Source: Toxotes chatareus | Lineage: Eukaryota > Chordata > Actinopteri > Toxotidae | Length of the DNA: 64,000 bases | Direction of reading: 5' to 3' | Assembly (NCBI GenBank): GCA_016801885.1 | Contig: CM028896.1 | Span: 3,038,001 to 3,102,000 of the forward strand | In this document: positions 38,135 to 51,230 of the stretch, piece after piece | Layout: each line of letters begins with the position of its first letter | How positions within the stretch are numbered: the first letter of the stretch is position 1 | Made by a program: the position numbers and the translations under genes | The notes under the pieces: model-generated | Told to the model about the DNA's origin: nothing | The model's input: the letters and a program-made list of their open reading frames with translations, nothing else | Databases searched by the model: none

Positions 38135-39990
38135 GCCATCATCTTACCCAATGTGATGCTGAAAAACTGCCAAATATAAACATGAAGCCAATTGGTGTGC
38201 TGCAGTAAAATGTATTTTTGGTTGATGTAGGTCTTAACTTACCTATTCATGTCTTCACTCTAAAAACACGATGTAACCCAAGTGAAAATTGCTTGGGAAT
38301 CGGTGCACGTGCAACATATTGACGTATCATTTCATGCCAAACAAAGCAGTTAATACCCTTGAAAAGAAGTGAGGAGAGAACCAAGAATCCTGCTCATGTA
38401 ATTTACAGGATAAAACAGGAGGAGAAAAGGTTACAGGAGTGTAGTATTCATTTACATAATGGTGCCACCTCAGAAATGCCAAGCAGTGGAGAATGTTGTT
38501 CCTCTTCAATGGTTACTTTCCATTATCATTTTAAATTATTATTGATCAATATTTGCATCAAAAATATTGGAATTCAGTATTCAAGAATTCAGGGATAGAC
38601 TGATGATTTTTAGCACCTGTGATCCTTACAGGAATAATCATACTTTTTCACTGTGACGTTCTTGTTAAAGCAGTGCCTACAGTGTATTTGCAATTTAGCT
38701 AATAAAACCACAGCATTGCAGTTACATTTTATGCAAAAAGGCTTCCTAATGCCTTCACAACACAGAAAATCACATCTCGACAGCAGCATGATATTAGCAA
38801 AACAATATGACAACAGCTTAGTTAGGAGGAAATTAAAATAGCTTCACTGACACCTCACAGTCATCACTCATGACAAAACCACAGTTTTTAAATGCTGCTG
38901 TTTGTTGAAAGATGGATTTGAAATTTATTTTGTTCGTGGAGAGGCTGTCTGAATCACACCTGACACAACAGATCAGTGGGCCGTACAGGAAACTACCTGG
39001 AAAACTTGTGTTTCTCAGAATAATATAAAAAAGGGACCAGTACGCTGGGGTGTAATGTGACAATGACAAGAAAAAGAAGAAGAAAAAAAAATATTACACC
39101 TCAGACACCTGGAGGTGTGGTTGCTGCTGTGCTCATCCTTAGGACCTTTACTTCTTGTAAAGCTCCATGTGGCTGTAGGCACAGCAGTGCTGTGAACTAA
39201 ATGTTAATGTGGGAATGCTAATATACTGATGTTTAGCAGGTATAATGTTTGCCTTGTTCAACATTTGCTAATTAGCACTTAATGCAAATACAGCTGAGGT
39301 TGATGGACGTGTCATTGCCATCCACAGAAACGTGTTGCCATCTTGCCTAAAAAGTTGATGTAGCACTCATTACTGAAAAAAAAAAAAAAACACACACACA
39401 CAAAGACACTGCAGATGCAATAAACAATGATGGAGGGTTTCGAGGTAAAACACACAGATGGAAACTGAAACAAAACAAACTGAAAAAAATAAAAAGACAC
39501 CAGATGCCGTCAATTCCAGATTTGAGACTATAGTTTCTATAACAAAGTAAAATAATATGGCAGTCATTAATTTTGGTTTTGTTATTAATTAATGTAAGCT
39601 TCATATTTAATGCAAAGGTCTATCAATAAAAGGGAAACAGGATGTAAAAGATGGACTTTGGAGATGCTCTAGCATTTTGTTTAAGTATTAAAAAAAACTG
39701 AAAGTAGTGAAAGTAGCTCAAGTTTGGAGAAACCCCAAACTCGTGTAAACTTTTCTCTAACATCCTGCACACTTTTTTTTTATGAATGGACGCGATTTGT
39801 GTGTGGGTGCACTGATATTTTAGTGTGCGTCTCTGTGTTTCCTGTTGTATAAGCCAGGCTGACAGCCTTGTATTGTACCGGAGGGCTTCACACTACAGAG
39901 ATCGGCGACTACTTTCACTTGTGTGGTGATGACGAGATTTTGCACTTAAGAGCATAACTCTCAGGTCTCACCGGGCAGCGCAGTGAAGAT
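38135..39990. other. Intronic or non-coding stretch
   Basis: AT-rich sequence with poly-A/CA near 39.4 kb. Nothing else supportable. Confidence 0.7.
39377..39402. repeat. Poly-A plus CA tract
   Basis: About 14 A followed by six CA units; possibly a retroposon tail, with no body recognised. Confidence 0.8.
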
Positions 39991-40008
39991 ATTTTGACAA
40001 GTCACTAC

Positions 40009-40746
40009 ATGTCTACCGTAGATGTAGCGAGAAATTTTAATGAGAAAAAATGCTTCCTCATCTCCCTAGGTGATGACTCAGTGGCAGTGAAAGCTACAAA
40101 AAGAATGCAGTGGAGGGAAAAAAAATTGGTTGTGCCCATTTCTTTTTGTTTGTTTGTTTGTTTCATGATTACAGTTAAACTAAAAGTGAACCTCCTTGGC
40201 CTTATTGCACATGAGACAGTCAAGAATAATCCAGAAAAATCATTAATCTTTGTGACACTTGCAGAGTTCAAGTGGAAAGCTGGTGCGGAGGAGGTCTTAT
40301 TCACATCCGCCCTGTTCCGTCTGTCCTGCTTGGTGGAGTGTCCTGGCCCCGAGGGGAGTCTGCCCGCTTGCATGGCACACACTTGGTGCAGGGATCTGCA
40401 GTGCCGGCTGGTTGCCGGGCAGAGTTCAAATCTATTTCTGTCTGTTGCGGTGCATTTTGGGGTGGCTCCTCTTCAGCAGGATGTCAGCTATACCTATAAG
40501 CGTGTACAGGAATGTAACAGAAGCTGCCAAGGCACTACCAGAAAAGTCCACTCTCTTTCTGTTTTAATGAGAAAGGCCCATAAACAGACACATCACCTGC
40601 ACTTCAGCATGAGGAAGCTCATTACTATGTGCATAAAACATAAGGTGGCAAGGAGATGTACAAATAGTGTGCTGTCCGTCCAGGCAAGGTGGTGTTATTA
40701 TCTGCATATCATTCCCTTCAGTATATTCAGTACTTTTAAAGTATAG
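40009..40746 (+). other. Unusually long open frame (245 codons) in intron, no recognised domain
   Basis: This is the longest frame in the window apart from none that I can name. The first ATG is at 40009; the open frame reaches slightly further up. It has a hydrophobic, membrane-like stretch around residues 45-65 and a Cys/Arg-rich C-terminal half. The segment 40270-40480 is GC-richer than the intron around it. There is no signal peptide, no family motif I recognise and no obvious promoter. It could be a decayed mobile-element frame, part of a non-coding RNA, or chance. I do not call it a gene. Confidence 0.2.
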
Positions 40747-40959
40747 TATTCAAATCTATGTGAAGCAAGAACTTACCACTCCATTTCACCTTCTGAGATG
40801 GCCTGGGTGAAACTGGTTTTTGCTTTATCTGTTTATCATGGCACCTTATCCACGGTGAGCCATAGGCTGATTGGGTGCCTTAATAGCGCTGACACTATAT
40901 GCCAGGGCGACAGACTTATTCTGTCTCACTTTTCCTTTTCCTATTTCATATCTCCCCAG

Positions 40960-41060
40960 TGCTGCAACCACAGAATCCCCTGTCATAATCTGTTTAACTC
41001 TGGAGGAACATTATCAACCAGGAACATTAGACGTAGTGTATTTGCTGCCTACTGCATGTC
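40960..41060 (+). repeat. Diverged direct duplication, copy 1
   Basis: Starting at TGCTGCAACC, this 101-bp block aligns without gaps to 41471-41571. I count 76 identities in the first 100 positions. Weaker resemblance extends about 80 bases upstream and further downstream (TTTGTTTG[GT][CT]GGTG). Copy 1 is preceded by a pyrimidine tract ending CCCCAG, which looks like a splice acceptor. The copies read similarly in one frame (GGTL.T..IRRS.FA), but no protein family is recognised. Confidence 0.6.
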
Positions 41061-41470
41061 CTCATACTTAAATGTCAATATAGTTTGTTTGTTGGTGTCT
41101 ATGACCTATCTGACATCTCTGGTTAAGATCTGGTTAAGTTCAGGTTGTAAAAAATACTTTGTTATGGTTAGGAAAAGAGATGAGATGGGAAATGCAGTTG
41201 TTAGTGTTAAAGTCAGACACCGTGTGAAGGCAGGTATGCTTTCAGTCTGTGTTCTGATTGATCCCAAAGTTGATTGAAATGGTTGAGGTCAAGTTTTTCC
41301 TCATCACACTCATTTTGGGCCTTTCCCAAAAGTATATGGATTAAGTGTCCATGCTCTTTTTGCCATATAACGTATGTGTGTTTTGTTGGGTGAAGCACCC
41401 CTGTAATATCCGCTCTATTACCAGGCTTGTTCTCTCTTACTTTGTCTTTTTGTCTCCTGTGTTTGCACAA

Positions 41471-41571
41471 TGCTGCAACCATGGGATTCACAGTCAATAT
41501 CCATTGAACACTGGAGGAACATTATATACTAAGCACATTAGACGTAGCAAATTTGCTGTGTGCCGCATGTT
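41471..41571 (+). repeat. Diverged direct duplication, copy 2
   Basis: The partner of 40960-41060, 511 bases downstream. About 76% identity without indels suggests an old duplication or two insertions of one repeat family. The block between the copies is not a simple repeat. Confidence 0.6.
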
Positions 41572-42049
41572 CAGTTCTGCTTTCTTCAGCTCACTATTTT
41601 AATAACAGCATTACACTCGGCTCAATGTCACATCATGCATTACAGAGCAATTTGTTCTAATTCAGAGTGTATGGTTTGTTTGGCGGTGACATGGAGACCA
41701 AGTTGGGACGTTGTTAATACTGTTCGAAGGCAGAGAATTTCATCTCATGTAGCTGAATGAATGTTTAAATGTGATTTTTTTTATTTTCATAGCCTCTGCG
41801 TGCGTATATACATGTGGAAATGTGTGTGTCCACTGTAGGGCCAGTCTCTCCTCTGGACATGCCACGGGGCGGCTCGGGTGATAGGATATACTGCCGCTGT
41901 CAGCCATCCTTCTGAGATAATGTCATAATGGGGGGGGACAGCTGGCAGCTTCGTTTCCTGTCGGCGCAAATTTTCTACTACATCAATAATGAGTGCCACA
42001 GCCCAGCCATGAGCGCTACGGCTCAGTAGGCGCATGACTGTATTCTCAT

Positions 42050-42260
42050 GTGTCCTCTTGTTCTCTTCTCTCGTTTCTCCTTCTCTCTGTACCCCCCTCA
42101 CCACTCTCTCTCCCTCTCTCTCTCTCTCTCTTTTTACCTTTCCTAATTTATCTTTATTCTGTCTTCTCCACTCTTTTTTTTTTTACCATCTCTATTCTCA
42201 TTTGTATGTGTTACTCCTCATATCAGTCTCTTCCTCCTACACAAATCTGTTTGTCCTCAA
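42050..42260. repeat. Pyrimidine-rich tract with CT microsatellite
   Basis: Strong C/T strand asymmetry, including a TC/CT array at about 42103-42132 and a T-run near 42173-42184. It resembles a splice-acceptor tract but has no exon after it. Confidence 0.75.
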
Positions 42261-43234
42261 TTTTATTCATATTTCCAGATGTCCTTACAAGCTAATTGAA
42301 GCCTAAAACACAGGTGCAGTTCTGGTATTAGAGGTGGGCTTCAGGACTGCTTGGGGACCTTTTTAGTAAATATTGTGATATTTCAGGGTATGTACAGTAC
42401 AGTGAAGCTTCCACTAACCCACAGATGATAAGACCTATGTTTACATGCAGCTAGAAAGAGCCTCTTTTGCCATCTTTTAAGTGGAACACAACCAAAACAG
42501 AGAAAATTACTAAGGGTACTTGGAAGCCATTAAGAAAATGATCCACTTTTGTTTGAATATAAATTTTGTTGCTTTTGGCATGCTTGTCTCATCTGCAATT
42601 TTCTTGGTATACTAATATAATTTTGCTTGATTTTCTTCAGTCACGTGAAATATTCGCTGCATAATAAAATACCAATAAAAACCCATCCGTTTAAGGTGCC
42701 GTGTAACAGTAAACTAGACTTCTGCTCTCAGAGTGTTTGCTTTGTTTAAATACAGGCTATGGAAATGACGAGGAAGTAAACTCTGGAGGGAGGGTGAATG
42801 TGACTGCTGACAAGTTAGAGTATCCGGGGACCAATGGGTGGCATGACAATGTGACACTTAAATACAGTTCAGGATTTCATGAAGACACATGGAAGCTCAG
42901 TGATATGTCATGGTAGCTGTCTTTCAAAGAGCAGGAACAAAATGCAGCAGGATATTACAATGCAGTGGCTCCGGTGCAGGTAACTCCATGCATGTCAGCA
43001 TAACCACCTAGAAATAGTTATCCTGAAATGTTCCGTGACATATATCGTTTGTTGTGTAGTCCAATTCCAAATGTTTGTGCCTTTTTTTTAGTATTTCATC
43101 AACTCTGTTTTAGTCCTGTATTTAGACTCTTGGTTTTCCTCTTTGTAGTAAGTGTGATTCATTCCTATTTTATGAGATATCTACATTTTGTATTCTCTCC
43201 TAGCCTATAAATGTTTTCATCCTTATCTGTCTCA

Positions 43235-43296
43235 GTAAAGCACTTTGTAACTTGGTTTTAAAGGCACTTTATTTAAATAAAGCTCATTATAATTAC
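43235..43296 (+). mobile_element. Retroposon-like 3' tail (L2/CR1-type)
   Basis: The run GTAAAGCACTTTGTAACTT, then GGCACTTTATTTAAATAAAG, ending in an AT-rich tail, matches the general form of fish L2/CR1-type LINE and partner SINE 3' ends (AAGCACTTTG...TATAAATAAAG). The body cannot be delimited; the sequence from about 43030 may belong to it. The assignment is from memory of the family form. Confidence 0.45.
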
Positions 43297-43299
43297 ATT

Positions 43300-46200
43300 T
43301 AGTCTTGCTTAGCTGGTCCATTATCACCACTTCGGTATAGTTATACCAGGAGTGAATTATAATCTCGCAGAACTCACTTTTTTAACTAAGAAAAATAAGA
43401 AAAGTCTGACCAATCACTCCTTCTAAGTACAGCAGGAAACGTTGTCACACGCAGGCCTGCAAGCTTCCCTTCTACTGTAATTAAACTGAAAGTTGATTGA
43501 ATATCCTGGGCCAAGAATGCCTGATCAAACAGTGGGTTGCAGTTTTCCATCACAAACTTGCTAGTATTCTGCTGTTAGCAGTCCTGTTAGCTTTGTTGTT
43601 GCTGCAGATTGTAGGGGGGAGGGGGGTGGCTTTGAAAACTGTAGCATGCAGTGCAAAGCATAAGGGAATGGAGCCAGCCAAAACCTGCTGGAACCAGTGG
43701 AATTATCAAGAGTCAAACATCTGGTGAGTTAGACTATAGTTGGCCTGCCAATATATTTGATTGATGTTGTTCTTTCATTGAGTATTGAATACCAGGCAGT
43801 CATGTGGCTCACTGCTGATATGATGGAGATACTTCCCTGACCACGGCTAGAACAATGTGTAAGAACCCACAGTAACGTTTGATGGATTTACTCATTCAAT
43901 TTACTTATTTAATTTTTGGAAATTGCTTTATTGACAGTTAATTCTTCAGCTGTGTTCCACTAATCATTGGATGGATGAAATTGGTCATCCTTTCCTGCAT
44001 ATTTAATGAGTATTAGTACTCACTGAACTTAAATGGTGTGTCATTGGTATGTTTGTTTAGGTGGAAACATAGAATGGAAACAGGTATTTCATCTCATTGC
44101 AGTTTTCAGTCTAGTGTGATACACTACACACTGCGCACAAAATAACAAGAGAAAGGTGAATACCCTTTACATTTTAATCACAGCAACTGTTCATACTGTG
44201 GTGTTCAGAAAGCACGATTGCTATCCTTGTCCTTCATATTTAGTAACAAGTCACGAGGAGCAATGTCATACCATAATCAGATGGCTACAAAATTAGTTTG
44301 AAGGCCCTTTCATTTAACAGCCTACCCCTGAATGGAGTGGTTCTCATCTGAACTGCCCCTCTTAGCACAACACAAAGCCAAATCGTTCTGCTAATATGGA
44401 GACCTGGTGTAACATATTAAATTTGGAAAACTCTAACTGTAGAAGCACGCCACAGAGAAATTTGAACATTTACACGACTTGCTATGCATAAACAGAGCAA
44501 TAATGACAGCTACTCCGGGGTGCCACATTCTGTGATTTCAAACAGCATTTCACAGCCACAAATGAGACAAATCGTCGCAGTAAGATGGCAGTGAAAACCC
44601 TCTTAACAATTTTGCATATTTTTCTAAGACACTCAACATGAACATATTGCTTTTGTCATGTATTTTGCAAGAGCATGCTGTTTCCAGCCTCACTGCCATT
44701 AAAGCAAATGTGAAAAAAAAAAAAGGTAGTAAGCGGTAGCCAATATTCTGTGTTCAGGTGAAATGTGTGACACAGTGGTGATTTCTACAAGTTGGAAAAT
44801 AATCATGGCAGGTGTCTGGAAACTCAAATATGGAGTATTAATAACTGAGTTGATGTTGCGTCACACTTTTTAATATGTTTCTGGATAAATCACCATGGAA
44901 ACGGTCGTCTTAATGCCCGGGACATGACCACACAATCAGACCACTTAGCAAGCAAGTCAGAGGAAGGTGATTCTTGGCTCCCTCTCCTCCCTGTAATTCG
45001 GTTACCATAGGCTGTCATTTAGCTCAGGCAGACTGACAGGGCTTTAAAAGTAAGGAAGAAACTGCAATTACCCTGGGAGAAATGCAGTAAAAAGGCAAGA
45101 GCCATCAGGCTGCTTTCATGTCTACACTAACACACAGGAAGTGAAGGACTGGCTTGATGTTACACATCAGTGAGGCTGAAGAAAGTGTCTTCAGTCTTTT
45201 GTTTCCTTTTTTTTTTTTGGTGTTCTCTGTACAGCACAATGTGCTGAATTTCAAGGCTTTTAGATGTGATAAGACTCTTGCAACACCATCGGTCGACTGC
45301 ATGTCATGTATGTCGGTGTCCTGCACATCAAATACAGCCAGTATCAGGCATTTGATAAAGAAATGATTCATATACTGAGATATGTCTACCCGCAGGCATA
45401 AATCTGACACATTCTGTCCAGTTGATGGTATTTTTGTGGCAGATTTGTCTTTGGAGGTTTCATTTCACAGACTACGCCTTTATAACCCCTTACCGTGTAT
45501 CTGTGTCTCCCTTCATCTTTTATTTAATTTCTATTAGTATTTAATCTAAAGTGGCAAGCTACCACTGCAAGATACAGTGTGATATTAACTCTCAGCCCCC
45601 ACTTGACATAATGTGTTTCAAAAAACACACCTGTTCTTCTTAGGTCTCAGTTAAATGGGATGCAAAGATCACACACACATTGAATCATGATGGAATCAGG
45701 AGAACTTACTCTTTCCATTACTCCATCAGCATTTGATGTCTGATGAGGACAAAACACCCTTAAAATGGCTTAAAAAATCCTACAAAAGAGAAAGGAAAAA
45801 TAGCATTTTTGAGGGGCCTAACTTATCTTTTTAAAGCATAAAAAAAGATAGTAATAAGATAGTAATAATATAATAACCCGGCATTTGTACAAGCTGTTGT
45901 GCAATTAATCAAACAAAGAATTTTATTGTGTTAACTTGCAGTAGAATTGAAATGAGGACAAAAACAAGAATGGGCATGAAACTAAACCCACCCCATTTTC
46001 CATATGCAAAAAAAAAACACAAAGAAGGAAAAACATTAAGAGATTTTTTTTTTTTTTTTTTTTTGTGAGATAACGAACTGTTCTGACAAGGACATCCAAA
46101 TCCACTCTTTTAAAAGTCTGACAGGGTCTCAATAGGTTATGAATCCATGTATTAGTATTCTAGTACAGTATGATCATGCCCGTAAGACAGTTCTGGCTGT

Positions 46201-48175
46201 ATTAATGAATTTCTGTATTTCTCCAATATCCATAACCACAAGAATTTGTCTGTGATGCCATTGCAGGAAGATAAGTTACTCTACCAAGGACAGGAGGGAT
46301 CCCTAAGGTCTTTATTACATAGCTCCAAATTTCTGTCACCTCTCACCACCCATGGTCTATTATCAGTGCTGTTCCCACAGACCTGCACTGCACAAGAATG
46401 TGGGGGATGCTTGATTTAGTGCTCAGGGCAGAACAGGCCAGTTATTTTACATCTATCAGCTTTAAATTCTGTTGAAGTACATGCCAAGATACAAATTGAG
46501 CTTGCCTGTGTACGCTTGGGTTGTCTGTGTGTTTAGCTGTGGGTTGTGCCAATCACTGGCTGTAATTTTGAGTAAGGGAAAATATTAAAGGTCTGCGTCC
46601 GGGGAGGAAATGAAAAGCCCAACAACGTATCTATGATTCTGTTTCTGTAATCTAAAAAGACAAAAGACAGCTATCTGTTCAGCTGGACTGAACGAGCTAT
46701 TGATTTTCAAATATGCTAAGACGGCAAAAATCAGTCAGTCGTGCGCTGGCAAGCAGACTGCCGCTATCAGCCAGATGGACTCCAGAGTGCTAGTTTGGGC
46801 TGACACTTGACTTGGCTGGGACCATTGTGGTAAAATGCCTACAAGCCACAGCTCAGCTACTCATTGTCTACAAGCACAATGAGATATTTTAAGACATTAC
46901 AGCTACCAAAGTGTGTTCACTTGAGTCACTGTGATGTCTGACGTTTCTTCGCAACATGTCTGTTGCGTCTTCAGTCTGGCAGCATGTTAGTCAGCTAGTC
47001 AGCTCGAGGATAAGCTGATTAGGTTTGTCAGGTGAAATAAGTAATAAAATTGTCGTGAAATGTGGATTAAGACCAACTTGTTTGTGCGGTAAGGCAGCAA
47101 CAAGGAGTTTGCTTTTGCATTAACTGAACACTGCAAAGGATCCGCCATCAGCAGCCACGTGTCCCTGTGATGTGTTTCGTTTAAGTTTTTGTTTTAATAG
47201 GTTAGTTCATTTATTTTTAGCAATCAGAAAGAAAAAAGATGATAGATTAAGTAGAGCATGAATGGATGTGCAGAGGAGTATGACATGAGAAGCCATTTGA
47301 TTCCTGAAATAAGTCACATTTACATTTCTTACAAGCAAATCAAAGCATAGAGTAGATAGAGGCAGAAGTTTTGAAAAAGAAAACTAATTTGGATTGTTTT
47401 TAATCATTTTTATTCTTTGAAATAAAATAGATAAGAGTGTGGCTTTTACTGTACCTCTGGTTCATTTGTACACGCTGAACTGAACGAGAGAAAGGACAAG
47501 ATGACAGAAGCAGGTACAGATGAGTGAAAGAGAAAAAAAAAATAAGACAAGGTACGAGGAACAACTCAGAGGCGTAGGAGGGAGGCGAGAGGCAGTGACA
47601 GGGAGCCTGACAGTGCATGGAAACATATCGCTGTGGGCTTGGACAGACTGTTGGTCAAAGTGCACCAGACTGGGGTATTTTGCTGTTAAAAAATTCTGTC
47701 AGGTTTGGATCCCCCCTGGACCACTCTACTCTGGTTGTGTAACCTCATCTGTTAACAGAAGTGCTCTGAAATCCTGCGGTGCCCATACCTAAAACTCCTC
47801 AGGTGGTACAAGAGTCATTTTAGAACTGAAAGTGTAACCGGAATGTTAAAAAGTGATCACTCAAACTGTGGGCTTTGATGGTAGGTGTTTCATTCAATGA
47901 CAACAGAAGAGCAGAGGTTTTTTTTTTTAGTTTAGTTTAGTTTATTGTGTAGAGAATAGCTCTAAAAATAGCAGCATAGTGTGATTGTTTGCTTTTGTAA
48001 CAAGAAACAATAAAGGGCCATTACACACACACCATCTCAGCGTGTGTCTGTACATCACATGTATGTGTATGCAGGTTTGTGTTCGTGGATTGTGCCATCT
48101 GTGTTTGTAAATGTGTGTGTAGGAAGGAGAGTGGGTGGGTGGATCATAAGGAGGAGGGGGTGTTGCGATAATTTC
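43300..48175. other. Intronic or non-coding stretch
   Basis: No gene seen. It has a poly-T tract at 46.05 kb and a short RFX-half-site-like CCATGGAAAC near 44893. Frames here are short. Confidence 0.7.
46044..46064. repeat. Poly-T tract
   Basis: About 20 T. Confidence 0.9.
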
Positions 48176-48179
48176 ACTA

Positions 48180-48340
48180 AAGGCAATTTGAATATTGTTG
48201 CTCCATTACAATAGCAATCACCAAGAGCCACCTGATGAAATATTTATCAGGGATTTGAGGATTCAGGCGGTTTTAATTACCATTTGCTAAACAGGCATCT
48301 CACAAGGTTTACTACGGTGCCATCGGCCCTGTCATTCAGT
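48180..48340. promoter_or_regulatory. Candidate conserved non-coding element
   Basis: A non-repetitive block with CCATTACAATAGCAATCA-type sequence and a TAATTA core at 48274-48279. It looks enhancer-like by composition only. Confidence 0.22.
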
Positions 48341-49079
48341 GTTTGCTTGTTTCTGCTTATAGCAACATGTTTTGCCCTGTTTTCAGTGTGTGCATTATGA
48401 ACACAACAACACAGTAAACTAACAAAAGAAAACTTCTCTTTTTTTTTCTCATTCAAACATTGATGTGACTTCTTAGTCTATACGTAACTACAACTTCAAG
48501 GTAGAAATGCGGCAAGGTGCTAGAAAAAGAATGAGAATTAGAATGTACAACTGAAAACTACAAGGTAGCAGCACTACAAAGAACTGACTACTCCCTGTTG
48601 AGTTGATCAAACCTGAGGGAGATGACAAAGTGAAGATGTATATTGGTAAAGACTGGTGAGATACAAAAAAAGACCGTATCATTTTTTGTGATCATGTAAC
48701 GTATCAGACTGAAAACCAACTGAAAAATCTTATAGATGAATGGATAGAAATACATATAGACACAGGTGAATTTATAGCCTTAGCTGAGGAATTTCATTAC
48801 GCGTCTTAAAGTAAATATAGCGGGGTGAAACAAGCAGAAGACTGTACTTCTTGTCAAACAATGGTAAGGCGATCAAAGAGGTTATTTGCCACAGATTCTC
48901 TGAATTCAAGATGACTACATCTCTCAGTGTTTAGCTCTATTTGTACTGCCTCTTATTGAAATTCAGACTAGAAATGTTCTTGCCTCAAAGGAACTGTCGG
49001 GTCAAGGTTTATCAGTGAAAAGGTTCTCTCTTGAGGGATTTGCTTTGCCGTGAGCGTATGCAAAACTGTCCCCTCAGGG

Positions 49080-49265
49080 ACTGCCTGTAGCGACCTGGAT
49101 TTTCCTGCGATTACTTAAGCCCTATGGCTAATTACCTTTTCAGATGAAAACATACGCCTCCTCATTAATTCAACACTCCACAATCTATCATAATTACTGC
49201 CAAATAAGTTGTTGTTATCGCTTTAATTTAAATTAGTGGCTGTGATTCTGCCTCAAAAGAATTTT
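49080..49265. promoter_or_regulatory. Candidate conserved non-coding element, TAATTA-rich
   Basis: TAATTA cores lie at 49129-49134 and 49191-49196, with ATTAAT near 49164 and TTAATTTAAATTAG near 49223. No simple repeats are present. A cluster of homeodomain-type cores in non-repetitive intron suggests an enhancer; this is inference. Confidence 0.25.
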
Positions 49266-51198
49266 CATGCATGTCTGTGTACACAGTCAAGTAAAAGAAA
49301 TTGGTAAAAAGGCATAAAATGAAAAACTTTTACTAATTACTAGTGCATTTTCAATGTGCATTTTTTAAAATAAGAGTGCATAATATAATGGTTTGTAAAC
49401 ATGTGGTTCAGGAAGATCCTTTTCAGTGTTTGTTGTGGCATTGGATTTATACATTTGACAAAGAAAAACCTATTATTGTACCAGCCAGACCCAGTAGAGG
49501 TTTCTACACATTTCCATTCTCCATATAAATTATCACTACAAATAATGTCACTTCAGCATACAGCATCTGCTGTATCTGATGGTCTAATCAGAAGCCTGTC
49601 AATGATTTTACAAATATATTACAGTTATAGTATCAGCGATGGGGACGGTGGTGTCAGTTGTTGTCACACTGCTGTATTTCATTTTCACAAATGAAATTGT
49701 CCAGAAACTGAGTGAGTGAGTGAGAAGTAGAATTTTGCCAAGAAATAATTAAAACAAGCTGCGATTTCACACATTTTTATTCCATTCAGAAACAGAATGT
49801 GTTGATTTGAAGAGCTGAAGCTGTGGAGAACAATTTAAAAAAAAAAAAAAAAGTTAAGGGGGAGAAAAAAAAGTTCCTGACCTAATCTCAACTTTTAAAA
49901 CAGCCAGACAAGGGTGAAAAATAAGAGGAGAGCCAAGACAGAAGGGAGAAAATGATTAACCATGAAGGCCACATGCTGCTTTGAGATGCTTTGCGTTGTT
50001 TGTTTGCATCAGTGAATATTCAGCTTTGTTAAAAGGCCATCTGTGTCCGAATGCTGTTGAGGCGATGCGTGGTGAGGCAGGATGCGAAGCAGATAGGGAT
50101 AAGGTCTGCATATCAGTTCTGGCTGTTGCCCAGCTCCCTTTGACATGTCTTATTAGTCAGGTCTTTAAAAGCCTCGGCCTGCCTTCCCAGGCACACTCCT
50201 CCCCAATATCCCTGATTAAAGTGCGACTGACGCTCCCAGTGTAGAGCCAAGTTGGCCACACAGCGTTTATGTTGGGTCATGCTCATTACTCAGACACACT
50301 GCCAGTGCCGCCACGATGTGGGAAGCAGCACATAATGCAAGACATCGCCAGCCAAGAGATTTGGGAACTTTGAATTCATTATGGGACAGCAGAAATGAAA
50401 CTACAAATTGTTCTCCTTTGACACAGCCCCATCATTCTGCCTTCTTAATATGCATTTGGGCACTCGGCAGTGGGTGCAGGAGATTTACTGTATAAGCTGT
50501 ACTTGTTTGTTAAGCCATGAAATAACATCAGCATGCCCTGACTTTGATCATTTGCATGTACAGTATGTAGATAACATAAAAATAAAAGGCCATAGATGGC
50601 TTCAGCTGCATAAGGAACCTGCTATAGGGTTAATTACACCACCAAGATTTAATGTTGATGACGGGTAATGTGTTTGGATTTAGTTTGAATTAAAGAGTCA
50701 CTGTATTTGAATACTTGGGTGATGGCAACTAATACATTAAAAGCTTGAATAATCATTCAGTCATTATGACGTTTAATCTCTTCTTCCAATAGACACCTGG
50801 TGCTACTGGACAGACATTTTCATCATTATATTAATATGAAAAGGACTGACTCATATTTGATTCTAATGTATTTTATGAGACTACTAACTAAATAAAAGAA
50901 AATAGATTACATTACATTGCTGTGAGCGCAAAGTAATAATTCAAGACAAAGCAGATGATTGTATCAACATTATCATCAGCTGTCATCATTACAGTAACTG
51001 GACAGTAAAAACTATACAAAAATCAACAGAAATTACACATCCCTGGGTAAAACGGTTGATCAGCTACTCATTTAGTTGACTGGTAGGTTGGCAGAAAATC
51101 AATCTAGAATCATAATAATAAATTAGTCACTATTTGACAAAGAAAAATGTGTTATATTTTCTGGATCCAGCTTCTTAAATGTGAGAATTTGCAGATTT

Positions 51199-51230
51199 AT
51201 ATATATATATATATATATTTTTTTTTTTGT
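51199..51230. repeat. AT plus poly-T tract
   Basis: About ten AT units running into a T-run. Confidence 0.85.

Noticed and set aside
42050..42300. Exon after the long pyrimidine tract
   Set aside because: No open segment with a donor follows; the tract is a CT-rich low-complexity region.
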